DNA from: an uncultured Sutterellaceae bacterium
GTDB lineage: Bacteria; Pseudomonadota; Gammaproteobacteria; Burkholderiales; Burkholderiaceae_F
NCBI GenBank assembly: GCA_902797695.1
Contig: CADBTW010000045.1
Location: 1 to 64,000 of the forward strand
Direction of reading: 5' to 3'
Length of the DNA stretch: 64,000 nucleotides
Part shown: positions 33,423 to 42,270 of the stretch, in pieces
How the letters are laid out: every line of letters starts with the position of its first letter
How positions within the stretch are numbered: position 1 is the stretch's first letter
Translations under genes and position numbers: made by a program
Notes under the pieces: generated by a model
What the model was told of the DNA's origin: nothing
Databases searched by the model: none
Seen by the model: only the letters and a program-made list of their open reading frames with translations

Positions 33423-34784
33423 CTATTCCTTCGCCTTTCCGGAAAGCGACCGGAGGAAGGGAAGGAAAAGGGCGAGCGCCATTGCGGACGCGATGAATTC
33501 GGAAACCGGAACCGCAAGGGCAATTCCGAAGACGCCGAAGAGATACGAGAAGAGGATCATGAACGGGGTGTCGAGCGTCCCCTTCCTCAGGAAGGCGATG
33601 ATAAGAGGGCGCCACTTCGCGCCGCAGCCCTGGAACCCGGCGACGCAGAGCTGCCCGATGATGGAGAGCGGGCACGCGAGCGCAATGAGCCGCACGAAGA
33701 TCGAGGCGTAGGAGGCCGTTGCTTCTTCCGCGATGAAGGCCCGGGTGACCGGGTACGAGAAGACGATGAGGAGCACGGTCGCGGCGGACGAGAATGCGAT
33801 TCCTCCGAGCAAGGCGGATCGGACGACCTTCCTCAGGCGATCGTGGTTTCCGGAGGAGAAGTTGTAGGCGATGAGCGGAAGCGCCCCTTGAGCGAGCCCG
33901 ATCGAGCAGGAGAACACGAGCTGGTCGATCTGCTTCGCGATCCCGAGCCCGGCGACCGCCTCGCTGCCGTACCCTGCGGCAAGCATGTTGAGGGCAGCGT
34001 TTGAAACCGTCGCCATCGTGAGCATCACGAAGGAAGCGACGCCGACGGAAAGGATTTCGCCAGCGTACCTGGAACCGTTTTGGGCGGCTGCGGGGAGAAT
34101 GTTGACGACAGTCCGGCTGCCGAGCCTTCGGGAAGAGAAGTAGAGGTACGCGAGGGAAATGATGTTGGAGATCAGGACCGCGATCGCGGCCCCCCTGATC
34201 TCGAGCCCGAGAAGGAATATGAAAACCGGCGCGATGAGGATGTTTGCGACGCCCCCGATCGCGAGTCCCCGGCCCGCGACCTTCGCGTGACCCTCTGACC
34301 TGAGGAGATGCGAAAGGATGGTAGACGCGACCATCGGAACGCTTCCCGCTAGAACGGTCCAGAAGAGATAGCAGGCCGTGTAGCCGTAGTTCCCTTCCCT
34401 CGTGCCGAGGAAGGGAAGGAGCGTCCCCCTGCTGATCCATACCGCAGCTGCGTACGCAAGCGCAATGGCGCAGCCGCCCCAGAAGGCGAACGCGGCGCAC
34501 CCCCTCGCCTTTTCGAAGTTCCGCACGCCGAGTGCCCGGCCGATTGCTGACGCCGCACCGATTCCGAAAAGGTTCGCGATGCCCGTGAGGAAAAGGAAGG
34601 GCGGAAACGCGAGCCTCACTCCCGCCACCTGTTCCGGGTCACCGAGCTGCCCGACGTAGAAGATGTCTGCAACCGAATAAAGAACCGTGATCAGCTGCGC
34701 GATGATCGTCGGGATGGCGAGCGTGAGAACGGCCTTCCCCGGGGAAAGGTTCTCGAAGATTTCTGCGTTCGCTGGTGCTCTCAT
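33423..34784 (-). CDS. MATE-family efflux transporter
   Basis: The 453-residue protein has 12 helices in two homologous halves typical of DinF/NorM-like MATE exporters. It opens with FENLSPGKAVLTLAIPTIIAQLITVLYSVADIFYVG, contains the GIGAASAIGRALG loop, and in the second half has ALPLIAYNFSSGNHDRLRK, the usual P-IxYNxGA-like segment. The frame is open to 34976, but residues before ATG 34784 show no similarity. The closest type appears to be the MepA/NorM-like sodium- or proton-driven group. The gene is divergent from infA across a 317 bp gap. Confidence 0.88.
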   Translation of the reverse strand: MRAPANAEIFENLSPGKAVLTLAIPTIIAQLITVLYSVADIFYVGQLGDPEQVAGVRLAFPPFLFLTGIANLFGIGAASAIGRALGVRNFEKARGCAAFAFWGGCAIALAYAAAVWISRGTLLPFLGTREGNYGYTACYLFWTVLAGSVPMVASTILSHLLRSEGHAKVAGRGLAIGGVANILIAPVFIFLLGLEIRGAAIAVLISNIISLAYLYFSSRRLGSRTVVNILPAAAQNGSRYAGEILSVGVASFVMLTMATVSNAALNMLAAGYGSEAVAGLGIAKQIDQLVFSCSIGLAQGALPLIAYNFSSGNHDRLRKVVRSALLGGIAFSSAATVLLIVFSYPVTRAFIAEEATASYASIFVRLIALACPLSIIGQLCVAGFQGCGAKWRPLIIAFLRKGTLDTPFMILFSYLFGVFGIALAVPVSEFIASAMALALFLPFLRSLSGKAKE

Positions 34785-35101
34785 CGCGTTGCCTGGAAAC
34801 GGGAAAGGAAAAACAATCCGAGCATACGCTTTTCTGTGAGACGGGCGGGCCCGTCCTGCACCGAAAGAATGCCTCTCCGGAACCCCAGGAATGAAAAGGC
34901 CGTCCGCTTTTTCCACAATTACCCGAAGCCCGGTGTCGAAATGCTGTTTCCTGGCCTCTGAACTGATGACAAACACTCAAATTCGGCTAGAATTAGAAAC
35001 TCTACGTTACCGCAGAAGGAAAGGAAGACAGTATCTGCAGAACCCGCCTGGTATCCCCTTCAGAAAACGAACCTGAATCGGATAGAAGGGAGGAGGTGCC
35101 T
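34785..35101. promoter_or_regulatory. Divergent intergenic region of MATE and infA genes with infA promoter
   Basis: This 317 bp gap contains no convincing gene. It holds a good plus-strand promoter: ATGACA at 34966-34971, a 16-base spacer and TAGAAT at 34988-34993, each matching consensus at five of six positions. It predicts a roughly 100-base leader for infA. The leader ends with AGGAGG at 35091-35096. No MATE promoter could be picked out. Confidence 0.55.
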
Positions 35102-35395
35102 GTGGTTCTGAATCAAATCATGGCAAAGGAAGACCTTATAGAAATGGCCGGGCAGGTTCTCGAAGTCCTGCCTGATTCCCGCTATCGCGTGAAGCTTGAC
35201 AACGGGCACGAACTCATCGCCTACACGAGCGGAAAGATGCGCAAGAACCATATCCGCATCCTGGCGGGCGACAAGATTTCCCTTGAGCTTTCCCCGTATG
35301 ACCTTTCCAAGGGCCGGATCACGTTCCGCTTCATCGAAGGCCGTGCGCCGGCCGCCCCTGCCCCTGGCCGCACCCAGCAGCATCGCCGTCGCTGA
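35102..35395 (+). CDS. infA: Translation initiation factor IF-1
   Basis: IF-1 binds the 30S A site and assists initiation. The S1-type beta barrel is intact: [43 protein letters not shown] and [14 protein letters not shown] basic extension ([16 protein letters not shown]) follows the usual end, giving about 91 residues from MAKED against about 72 in E. coli; betaproteobacterial second copies often have such tails. The start is unusual. AGGAGG (35091-35096) is 5 bases from GTG 35102 but 23 from the conventional ATG 35120. Initiation at the GTG, adding VVLNQI-like residues, is therefore better supported by the ribosome site. ATG 35120 is the alternative. Confidence 0.92.
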   Translation: MVLNQIMAKEDLIEMAGQVLEVLPDSRYRVKLDNGHELIAYTSGKMRKNHIRILAGDKISLELSPYDLSKGRITFRFIEGRAPAAPAPGRTQQHRRR

Positions 35396-35423
35396 TCGAA
35401 AGAACAGCCAGCAGGCGCAAGAG

Positions 35424-35460
35424 AGCCCTCGCGGGAGCTGTTCCCGGAGGGCTTTTTCTT
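35424..35460 (+). terminator. Intrinsic terminator of infA
   Basis: Arms AGCCCTC (35424-35430) and GAGGGCT (35447-35453) are extended by inner arms CGGGA and TCCCG, with a run of five T at 35453-35457. The T-tract overlaps the end of the convergent LOG gene. Confidence 0.8.
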
Positions 35461-36010
35461 ATTTGGAAGCAGTTTCCGTGGCAATCAGCCTGACAAGTCC
35501 TTCAGGAGAATCGGCGACAAGCCAGCTCTCCCTCCCCTGCTGCTTCACAAAACCCTGCCGGTCCACTTCCTTAAGGAACGAGATAAGCGGGGTCCAGAAT
35601 CCCCTGAAGTCGTAGAAGATGATTTTTTTCCGGTGGTAGCCGAGGACGTGCCCCGCCATCGCGGAGAACGCTTCGTCAAGCGTTCCGATTCCGCCGGGAA
35701 GAGCGACAAGGACGTCGGCCTCCCCGATCATCCCGGCCTTCCGGTCTGAGAGGTCACGGCAGAAGACCGTCCGGTCGAGATTCGGGTAGATCCGGCCGCT
35801 TCCCCGGAAAAGTTCCGGAACGTATCCCGTCACCTTGCCGCCTGAGTCGCGGGCGCCTGAGGCGACCTCCCGCATCATCCCGAAGTTCGTGCCCCCGAAC
35901 ACGAGCCCTATTCCCGCTTCCCCCAGTGCCCGGCCGATCTTCCTCGCTTCCTCGAGGAACGCGGGATCGACTTTTTCAGACGATGAGCAGAAGATGGCGG
36001 CGGTCGTCAT
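35459..36010 (-). CDS. LOG-family protein (nucleotide phosphoribohydrolase-like)
   Basis: The 183-residue protein has both LOG-family signatures: GGTNFGMMREVA and the catalytic loop PGGIGTLDEAF (PGGxGTxxE), plus an N-terminal CSSSEKVDP strand-turn. LOG proteins cleave nucleoside 5'-monophosphates to free base and ribose 5-phosphate; in plants and some bacteria this releases cytokinins, but in most bacteria it is nucleotide salvage. The frame extends far upstream to 36451 only because it lies antisense to the DedA gene; the conserved N-terminus starts at ATG 36010 with GGAG about 12 bases upstream. The DedA-type gene lies 50 bp upstream on the same strand. Confidence 0.87.
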   Translation of the reverse strand: MTTAAIFCSSSEKVDPAFLEEARKIGRALGEAGIGLVFGGTNFGMMREVASGARDSGGKVTGYVPELFRGSGRIYPNLDRTVFCRDLSDRKAGMIGEADVLVALPGGIGTLDEAFSAMAGHVLGYHRKKIIFYDFRGFWTPLISFLKEVDRQGFVKQQGRESWLVADSPEGLVRLIATETASK

Positions 36011-36060
36011 TTGATCATCACTCCATGGAGAAAATTTTGGGTCCCTGCCGGTCCTCTTCC

Positions 36061-36714
36061 TCAGTTCCCGTTTACGGAATCCTGGGCAGCGGAATGCTTC
36101 GAGCGGCGGCGAACCACGGTCACAGCGATCGCAGCTGCAAGCGCGGCCGCGACAACGATGACGATCCCGATCGTGATCATGTGGCCGTACTCCTCGACTT
36201 TCGCGGAAAGCTCGGATTCCGGCACGAAGCTGTGGAGGTAGTACCCGAGGGAAGCGAGGATCGTGTGCCAGGTGCCTGCGCCGATCGCGGTATAGAGGAG
36301 GAAGCGCGGGTAGTTCATGACGGCCATCCCGGCCGGGATGGAGATGAGGTGGCGGATCCCGGGGATGAGCCTTCCCGTAATCGTCGCCGCCATTCCGTGG
36401 TCGTTGAAGTACTGCTCGCTCTTCCTGATCTTCGACTCGCTGAGGAGGCACATCCGTCCGAGGCGGCTTTCGGCAAACCGGTAGATCGCGACGCGGCCGA
36501 CATATTTCCCGGCGAGGTAATTGATGGAGGCGCCGACGCAGGCCCCGGCAGTCGCCATGAGGACCACGAGCCAGAAGCTCAGGCTCCCGGCAGCGGCGTG
36601 GTAGGCGGCCGGCGCGACGACGAGTTCGGACGGCACCGGAACGATGGTGCTTTCAAGCAGCATCAGGAAGAAGATTGTTCCGTAGTTCAGGTTTTCAAGC
36701 AGGGCTTCAAGCAT
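36061..36714 (-). CDS. DedA-family inner-membrane protein
   Basis: The 217-residue protein carries the DedA marks: the re-entrant segment FLMLLESTIVPVPSELVVAPAAYHAAAG with E-x-x-x-PxPxE, the AGACVGASINYLAGKYVGR segment, and the arginine motif FNDHGMAATITGRLIPGIRHLISIPAGMAVM. DedA proteins are needed for envelope integrity and proton-motive-force homeostasis and are proposed lipid (undecaprenyl phosphate or phosphatidylethanolamine) flippases. ATG 36714 begins the conserved part; the longer frame to 36846 is unsupported. A positively charged tail (VRRRSKHSA) ends the protein on the cytoplasmic side. Confidence 0.88.
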   Translation of the reverse strand: MLEALLENLNYGTIFFLMLLESTIVPVPSELVVAPAAYHAAAGSLSFWLVVLMATAGACVGASINYLAGKYVGRVAIYRFAESRLGRMCLLSESKIRKSEQYFNDHGMAATITGRLIPGIRHLISIPAGMAVMNYPRFLLYTAIGAGTWHTILASLGYYLHSFVPESELSAKVEEYGHMITIGIVIVVAAALAAAIAVTVVRRRSKHSAAQDSVNGN

Positions 36715-36851
36715 TGGGAATCTGGGAAGCGTGTCCGGTTTTTCGAGGCAATGTGAATCATATCCCGGACTTTGTGCGGCCTTCGTGAAAAGAACCTGGA
36801 CTTTCGCTAAACGGCTGCACGGGGTTTCGACTGATCCAATTGCCACGGGCG

Positions 36852-36890
36852 GGAAAAGAAAAAAGGCTGCAGGACCAAATCCTGCAGCCT
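36852..36890 (-). terminator. Intrinsic terminator after tRNA-Val
   Basis: Perfect 11-base arms at 36864-36874 and 36880-36890 (AGGCTGCAGGA and its complement) enclose a 5-base loop, and the minus strand continues with TTTTTTCTTTTC. It lies 8 bases beyond the tRNA 3' end. Confidence 0.9.
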
Positions 36891-36897
36891 CGGATAG

Positions 36898-36973
36898 TGG
36901 TGGGCACTAAGAGGCTCGAACTCCTGACCCACGCCGTGTAAAGGCGTTGCTCTACCAACTGAGCTAAGTGCCC
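36898..36973 (-). tRNA. tRNA-Val (anticodon UAC)
   Basis: The minus strand folds as a 76-base cloverleaf: acceptor GGGCACT with AGTGCCC, a D arm GCTCAGTTGGTAGAGC, anticodon stem ACGCC/GGCGT with loop TTTACAC, and T loop TTCGAGC. The anticodon is UAC, reading GUA and other valine codons. The 3' CCA is encoded. It lies downstream of hupB on the same strand, as in many betaproteobacteria. Confidence 0.96.
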
Positions 36974-37026
36974 TCGCTCAGCCGCGCTTACCCTCTTTGC
37001 GGGTCAGGTGCGGCAAACAAGAAAAA

Positions 37027-37299
37027 TTATTTTACAGCATCCTTGAGAGCCTTGCCAGGACGGAACTTCGGAAGAGTCGTCGCCTTGATCGTGATCTCCT
37101 TCCCCGTGGCAGGATTGCGGCCCTTGCGGGCGGCGCGCTTCGCGGTCGTGAAGGTGCCGAAGCCGACGAGAGCGACTTCCTCGCCCTTCGAGAGGGCGTC
37201 GGTGACGCCAGCCGTGAAGGCTTCGACAGCGAGGGCGGCCTTCGCCTTGGAAATGTCAGCCTTTTCGGCGATGAGCTCAACGAGTTCAGACTTGTTCAT
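37027..37299 (-). CDS. hupB: DNA-binding protein HU (beta type)
   Basis: The 90-residue protein is a textbook HU subunit. It has the helical dimer body [21 protein letters not shown], the GFGTF turn, and the DNA-embracing arm with [12 protein letters not shown], in which the intercalating proline is present. HU bends DNA and compacts the nucleoid. The length is standard. AAAAGGATC lies about 7 bases before the start. It lies between lon and tRNA-Val on the minus strand, the conserved lon-hupB order. A terminator at 37435-37468 separates it from lon, so it most likely has its own promoter; TTATATAG (minus strand, near 37316-37323) is a possible -10 region. Confidence 0.96.
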   Translation of the reverse strand: MNKSELVELIAEKADISKAKAALAVEAFTAGVTDALSKGEEVALVGFGTFTTAKRAARKGRNPATGKEITIKATTLPKFRPGKALKDAVK

Positions 37300-37434
37300 T
37301 TCGTGATCCTTTTGCTATATAAAAAAATGGGCAGGGCTCTCAGGGGAAAACTGGCCGCTGTCCTACTAAGGGGATAGGAAGATTTTAGCGATGGGTCCGC
37401 GAAAATCAAAGGAAAAACGGCGGCCGCAGGACTG

Positions 37435-37468
37435 TAAAAAAACGGGAGCCAAAAGCCTTGACTCCCGT
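37435..37468 (-). terminator. Intrinsic terminator of lon
   Basis: On the minus strand ACGGGAG and CTCCCGT (37442-37468) form a 7-base stem with a 13-base loop, followed by TTTTTTT (37435-37441). It sits 28 bases past the lon stop. Confidence 0.85.
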
Positions 37469-37496
37469 CAAATTTTCATCACTGCGCCGTACCGGT

Positions 37497-39920
37497 TCAG
37501 TGCGCGACGATCTCGGAAGCACCTGCCTCATCCTGCTTCACGGGAAGGAGGGACTCGGGCTTTTCCTCCTTGGGGAGCGGGACAGGCTGGCGGACAAGCG
37601 CGTTCTCGAGAACCTGCTCGATCCAGCGGACCGGGACGATTTCAAGGCCTTCCTTCACGTTCTGCGGAATTTCCGCGAGGTCCTTCACGTTGTCCTCGGG
37701 GATCAGCACCTTCCGGATCCCGCCGCGGAGTGCCGCGAGAAGCTTCTCCTTCAGGCCGCCGATTTCGAGGATTTCGCCTCGCAGCGTGATTTCGCCCGTC
37801 ATCGCGACGTCAGGCCTCACAGGGATTCGAGTCAGGGCGGAAACGATCGCTGTCGTGATTGCGCCGCCGGCGGACGGCCCGTCCTTCGGAGTCGCCCCCT
37901 CGGGGAAGTGCAGGTGGAGGTCGGTGTTGCCGAAGGTCTCCGGCTTGATCCCAAGCGCCTCGGCCCGTTCGCGCACGACGGACCGGGCGGCTTCGACAGA
38001 CTCCTTCATCACGTCGCCGAGGCTTCCGGTGCGCTGCACGATGCCCTTACCCGGGAACGCCGCCGCCTCGATCGAAAGCAGGTCGCCGCCGACCTCGGTC
38101 CACGCGAGACCGTTCACCTGGCCCACCATCGGCTTCTTCAGGGCGACGCCGAAGGTGAACTTCTTCACGCCGAGGTAGTCGCCGATGTTCTGGTCGGTGA
38201 CGGAAACGGTCTTCCCGGCCTTGCCCTTGTGGAGGAGGACAGCCATCACGACCTTGCGGCAGATCTTGCTGATTTCGCGCTCGAGGCTGCGGACGCCGGC
38301 TTCGCGAGTGTAGTAGCGGATGATTGCCACGATCGCCGAGCGGTCGATCACAAGCTCGCCCTTCCTCACGCCGTTCAGCCGCATCTGCTTCGGGATGAGG
38401 TGTTGCTCGGCGATATGGACCTTCTCGTCCTCCGTGTAGCCGGAGAGGCTGATCACCTCCATGCGGTCGAGAAGCGCCGGGGGAATGTTGTACGAGTTCG
38501 AGGTCGCAACGAAGAGGATGTCGGAAAGGTCGAACGGCAGCTCCGCGTAATGGTCCTCGAACTTATTGTTCTGCTCGGGATCGAGGACCTCGAGCAGCGC
38601 GCTCGCAGGGTCGCCCCTGTAGTCCATTCCCATCTTGTCCACTTCGTCAAGCAGGAAAAGCGGATTCCGCACGCCGACCTTGATCAGGTTCTGCAGGATC
38701 TTTCCGGGCATCGAGCCGACGTAGGTCCGGCGGTGGCCGCGAATCTCGGCTTCGTCATGGACGCCGCCGAGCGCTAGCCGGGTGAACTTCCTTCCCGTCG
38801 CCCGGGCAATCGACTCACCGAGCGAAGTCTTCCCGACGCCAGGGGCCCCGACGAGGCAGAGGATCGGCGCCTTCACCTTGTTCACGCGGGACTGTACGGC
38901 GAGGTATTCGAGGATGCGCTCCTTCACCTTCTCGAGCCCGTAGTGGTCCTCGTCGAGGATCTTCTTCGCGCGCGGGATGTTGGACGCAACCCGGGTCTTC
39001 TTCGACCAGGGGAGGTCGATCAGGGTGTCGAGGTACGCGCGGACAACGGTCGCCTCGGCGGACATCGGGCTCATCTGGCGAAGCTTTTTCAGTTCGCTGA
39101 ATGCCTTGTCCTCGGCTTCCTTGCTCATCTTCGCGTCACGGATCTTCTTCTCGTACTCCTCAAGGTCGTCCGCGTCGTCGTCCTTCTGGCCGAGCTCCTT
39201 CTGGATCGCCTTCATCTGCTCGTTCAGGTAGTAGTCGCGCTGGTTCTTCTCCATCTGCTCCTTCACGCGGCCGTGGATCTTCTTCTCGATCTTCTGGATC
39301 TCTGTCTCGCCGCCTAGGAGCTTCAGCAGTTCGGTAAGCGTGCCGTTCAGGTTGTCGGACTCGAGGAGCTTCTGCTTTGAGGCGACCTTGACGGGGAGCT
39401 GCTGCGCGACGACGTCCGCGAGCCTCGCGGCGTCCGTCATCTGGGCGACGTTCGACGCAAGGTCCTCCGGGATCTTCGGGTTAAGCTTCGCGTACGCGGA
39501 AAACGCCTCAATCACGGCGCGCCGGAGTGCTTCCGTCTCGGACCCCGAGGACTCTTCGAGCGGCCTGAGGGAAGCGGTCGCGGTGAGATAGCCGTCCGAC
39601 TCCCGGACGCTCTCGACATTCACCCGTTCCTTTCCCTCGACAAGGATCTTCACCGTCTGGTCGGGAAGCCGGAGCATCTGGAGAATGGTGCCGACGCAGC
39701 CCACCTTGAAGATGTCCTCCGAGGCGGGGTCGTCAATCTGGCCGTCCTTCTGCGCCACAAGAAGAATCCTCTTGTCGTGGCTCATCGCGACTTCAGCGGC
39801 GCGGATCGACTTCGCGCGACCCATGAAGAGCGTGATCACCATACGCGGGAACACCACGATGTCGCGAAGCGGGAGAAGCGGAAGCACTTCAAGAGCGGTG
39901 TTTTGCGTTTTTTCAGTCAT
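37497..39920 (-). CDS. lon: ATP-dependent protease Lon
   Basis: The 807-residue protein has the LonA layout. An N-terminal substrate-binding domain (LPLLPLRDIVVFPRMVI) is followed by a coiled coil (about 195-260), and an AAA+ module has Walker A GAPGVGKTSLGES and Walker B PLFLLDEVDKM. The protease domain carries the catalytic serine in PKDGPSAGGA and the partner lysine in the RGEILEIGGLKEKLLAA segment. Lon degrades misfolded and regulatory proteins in the cytoplasm. It is transcribed from a strong sigma-32-type promoter at 40008-40036, so heat-shock induction is expected. The next gene is hupB. Confidence 0.97.
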   Translation of the reverse strand: MTEKTQNTALEVLPLLPLRDIVVFPRMVITLFMGRAKSIRAAEVAMSHDKRILLVAQKDGQIDDPASEDIFKVGCVGTILQMLRLPDQTVKILVEGKERVNVESVRESDGYLTATASLRPLEESSGSETEALRRAVIEAFSAYAKLNPKIPEDLASNVAQMTDAARLADVVAQQLPVKVASKQKLLESDNLNGTLTELLKLLGGETEIQKIEKKIHGRVKEQMEKNQRDYYLNEQMKAIQKELGQKDDDADDLEEYEKKIRDAKMSKEAEDKAFSELKKLRQMSPMSAEATVVRAYLDTLIDLPWSKKTRVASNIPRAKKILDEDHYGLEKVKERILEYLAVQSRVNKVKAPILCLVGAPGVGKTSLGESIARATGRKFTRLALGGVHDEAEIRGHRRTYVGSMPGKILQNLIKVGVRNPLFLLDEVDKMGMDYRGDPASALLEVLDPEQNNKFEDHYAELPFDLSDILFVATSNSYNIPPALLDRMEVISLSGYTEDEKVHIAEQHLIPKQMRLNGVRKGELVIDRSAIVAIIRYYTREAGVRSLEREISKICRKVVMAVLLHKGKAGKTVSVTDQNIGDYLGVKKFTFGVALKKPMVGQVNGLAWTEVGGDLLSIEAAAFPGKGIVQRTGSLGDVMKESVEAARSVVRERAEALGIKPETFGNTDLHLHFPEGATPKDGPSAGGAITTAIVSALTRIPVRPDVAMTGEITLRGEILEIGGLKEKLLAALRGGIRKVLIPEDNVKDLAEIPQNVKEGLEIVPVRWIEQVLENALVRQPVPLPKEEKPESLLPVKQDEAGASEIVAH

Positions 39921-40007
39921 TCAGTTCGTTCCCAAAAATATCGAAACTGCCCGGACCTTCAGCCAGTGGTCGGCAGAAGGGAAAGCGCAAGGCAGTCCAT
40001 AACCGTT

Positions 40008-40036
40008 ATATGGGGGCTGCCAGGGCGGATTTCAAG
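40008..40036 (-). promoter_or_regulatory. Heat-shock (sigma-32) promoter of lon
   Basis: Read on the minus strand, CTTGAAA (40030-40036) is followed after 13-14 bases by CCCCATAT (40008-40015), matching the sigma-32 consensus at essentially every position. The predicted transcription start near 40000 gives a leader of about 80 bases before the lon ATG. This is the clearest promoter in the window. Confidence 0.85.
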
Positions 40037-40158
40037 GAAAGAATCCCGTGTTCCCGTCAGGAGAGCGGCGTTGCGAAAAACCGCCCGTACGGGATTGAAG
40101 CCGGGAACTGATTCTAGCGAAGAAGGATTCCCGGCCTGAGGCCTCAGAGGATAAGGCG

Positions 40159-41448
40159 CTATTCCTTCAGGACGAGGCGCGGAGCCGCGCCTTCCTCTAT
40201 CGATTCCCTTCCGACCACGACTCGCGCGACGTCGGTCCTCGAGGGGATTTCGAACATCGTGTCGATCAGGATCCCCTCCACGATCGAGCGGAGGCCGCGG
40301 GCACCGGTCTTTCGCTTCATCGCGCGGCGGGCGATCGCCTGAAGCGATTCCTTCGTGAACTCGAGCTCTACGCCCTCGGCTTCGAAGAGCGCCTGGTACT
40401 GGCGGACTAGCGCGTTCTTCGGCTCCGTGAGAATGGAGATGAGCGCCGTCTCGTCGAGTTCCGAAAGCACCGCGACGACGGGGAGCCTTCCGACAAGCTC
40501 CGGGATCAGCCCGTAGCGGACGAGATCCTCCGCCTCGACCTGCTTCAGGACCTTTGTGATCGGCTCTTCCTTCCTGCTCTTCACCTCGGCCCCGAAACCG
40601 ATTCCGCCGCTCTTCTCGGTCCTGTTGCGAACGACCTTCTCAAGCCCGTCGAATGCGCCGCCGCAGATGAAGAGGATGTTCGTCGTATCGACCGCGATCA
40701 TCTGCTTGCCTGGGTTCTTCCTGCCGCCCTGCGCCGGGACGTTCGCGACCGTTCCCTCGACAAGCTTCAGGAGCGCCTGCTGCACGCCTTCGCCCGACAC
40801 GTCGCGGGTGATCGACGGGTTCTCGCTCTTGCGGGCGATCTTGTCGATTTCGTCGAGGTAGACGATGCCTTTCTGTGCCTTCTCCACGTCGCCGTCAGCA
40901 GCCTGGAGAAGCTTTGAAATGATGTTCTCAACGTCTTCGCCCACGTATCCCGCTTCGGTAAGGGTCGTCGCGTCTGCGATCGCGAACGGGACGTCAAGAG
41001 CTTTCGCGAGCGTCTGCGCGAGGAGCGTCTTCCCGGAGCCTGTAGGACCGACGAGGAGGATGTTGCTCTTCTGTAACTCGACAGTCCGGTCCGCGTCGGC
41101 CTGGTTGCGAAGCCGCAGATAGTGGTTGTGGACTGCGACAGAGAGAACTTTCTTCGCCTGCTCCTGGCCGATCACGTAGTCGCTGAGAAGGCCGTAGATT
41201 TCCTTCGGAGCAGGAATTGGCTTCTCGTCGGGCTTCTCTTTTTCCGCGTCCGCCACGGGGCCTCCCTCAGGCGTGCTTTCCCCTGCTGAAGTGCCCTTCT
41301 CGGCATCCTTAAGGAGAGACGCAAGCTCCCGCGTGCAGTCGTCGCAGACAAACACGCCGTTCCCTCCGAAGAGGTGCTTCACTTCGCCTTCGCTTCGGCC
41401 GCAGAAGACGCACCTGCGGTTTTCGCTCCCAGAGCGATTTTCTGTCAT
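40159..41448 (-). CDS. clpX: ATP-dependent Clp protease ATP-binding subunit ClpX
   Basis: The 429-residue unfoldase begins with the C4 zinc-binding domain (CVFCGRSE and CDDC). A Ser/Glu/Pro-rich linker (about 48-80) leads to the AAA+ module with Walker [14 protein letters not shown], Walker [11 protein letters not shown], an RYGLIPE segment and sensor regions. The ClpP-docking IGF-like loop is in GGIGFGAEV. ClpX delivers tagged proteins to ClpP. GGAG sits 8 bases before the ATG. A strong hairpin at 41506-41534 lies between clpP and clpX, so clpX may be read partly from its own promoter. Confidence 0.97.
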   Translation of the reverse strand: MTENRSGSENRRCVFCGRSEGEVKHLFGGNGVFVCDDCTRELASLLKDAEKGTSAGESTPEGGPVADAEKEKPDEKPIPAPKEIYGLLSDYVIGQEQAKKVLSVAVHNHYLRLRNQADADRTVELQKSNILLVGPTGSGKTLLAQTLAKALDVPFAIADATTLTEAGYVGEDVENIISKLLQAADGDVEKAQKGIVYLDEIDKIARKSENPSITRDVSGEGVQQALLKLVEGTVANVPAQGGRKNPGKQMIAVDTTNILFICGGAFDGLEKVVRNRTEKSGGIGFGAEVKSRKEEPITKVLKQVEAEDLVRYGLIPELVGRLPVVAVLSELDETALISILTEPKNALVRQYQALFEAEGVELEFTKESLQAIARRAMKRKTGARGLRSIVEGILIDTMFEIPSRTDVARVVVGRESIEEGAAPRLVLKE

Positions 41449-41505
41449 CTAGAACTCCAACAAAACTGAGGACTGCTCCGCCTGCACTGCAGAAAAGAGA
41501 GAGAA

Positions 41506-41534
41506 AGCCCGGAAGGGATTGATCCCGCCGGGCT
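41506..41534 (-). terminator. Hairpin between clpP and clpX
   Basis: AGCCCGG (41506-41512) pairs with CCGGGCT (41528-41534), and inner arms GGGAT/ATCCC extend the stem. On the minus strand TTTCTCTCTCTTTT follows. It could end part of the tig-clpP transcripts before clpX. Confidence 0.65.
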
Positions 41535-41585
41535 GGTGGCAAAAAAGCCTGATCCGTACGGACGAGGACAAGCCCCGCAGGGCGG

Positions 41586-42203
41586 CTAGTCGGTCTCCCC
41601 GCGCTTCACGAAGATGTGGTCGATGAGACCGTAGGCCTTCGCTTCCCTCGGGGTCATGAAATTGTCCCGGTCGGTGTCGCGCTGAATGGTTTCGAGGCTT
41701 TGGCCGGTTCGTTCCGCGAGGATCGAATTCAGCTGCTTCTTGAGGAACAGGATTTCATTCGCCTGGATTTCGATGTCGCTCGCCATGCCCTGAGATCCGC
41801 CAGAAGGCTGGTGGATCATGATCCGGGAGTTCGGAAGGGCGTAGCGCTTGCCCTTCGTGCCGGCGGCGAGGAGGAATGCTCCCATGCTCGCCGCCATGCC
41901 GAAGCAGATCGTGTTCACGTCAGGCTTGATGAACTGGATCGTGTCGTAGATCCCGAGGCCCGCGTAGACGCTGCCCCCGGGGCTGTCGATGTAGAGCGAG
42001 ATGTCCTTCTCCGGGTTCTCGCTTTCGAGGAAGAGAAGCTGTGCGACGACGAGGTTCGCGGACTCGTCCGTCACGGGACCGGTGAGGAACACGACACGAT
42101 CCCGGAGCAGCCTCGAGTAGATGTCAAAGGAACGCTCGCCGCGTCCGCTCTGCTCAATCACCATGGGGACGAGCCCCATGCCGCGAATCTCATTCATCGC
42201 CAT
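41586..42203 (-). CDS. clpP: ATP-dependent Clp protease proteolytic subunit ClpP
   Basis: The 205-residue serine peptidase has the conserved [15 protein letters not shown] and [14 protein letters not shown] segments. Its catalytic serine lies in [12 protein letters not shown], its histidine in [12 protein letters not shown], and its aspartate in [10 protein letters not shown]. It forms a double heptamer that works with ClpX, encoded next. ATG 42203 has GGAGGAAA about 9 bases upstream; ATG 42197 is possible. It follows tig by 67 bases, and a short hairpin (GCCCCTT-CGG-AAGGGGC, 42241-42257, no T-tract) in that gap may tune clpP expression. Confidence 0.97.
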   Translation of the reverse strand: MAMNEIRGMGLVPMVIEQSGRGERSFDIYSRLLRDRVVFLTGPVTDESANLVVAQLLFLESENPEKDISLYIDSPGGSVYAGLGIYDTIQFIKPDVNTICFGMAASMGAFLLAAGTKGKRYALPNSRIMIHQPSGGSQGMASDIEIQANEILFLKKQLNSILAERTGQSLETIQRDTDRDNFMTPREAKAYGLIDHIFVKRGETD

Positions 42204-42270
42204 ACAGCGGTTTCCTCCAGACAGATTGGACAAATCCCCAGCCCCTTCGGAAGGGGCCGGAGGCAAGTTC

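Noticed and set aside
37458..38777. 439-residue plus-strand open frame opposite lon
   Set aside because: Antisense to conserved Lon domains; no independent support.
42241..42257. Intrinsic terminator between tig and clpP
   Set aside because: The GCCCCTT/AAGGGGC hairpin has no T-tract on either strand, so it is only mentioned with clpP as a possible tuning element.
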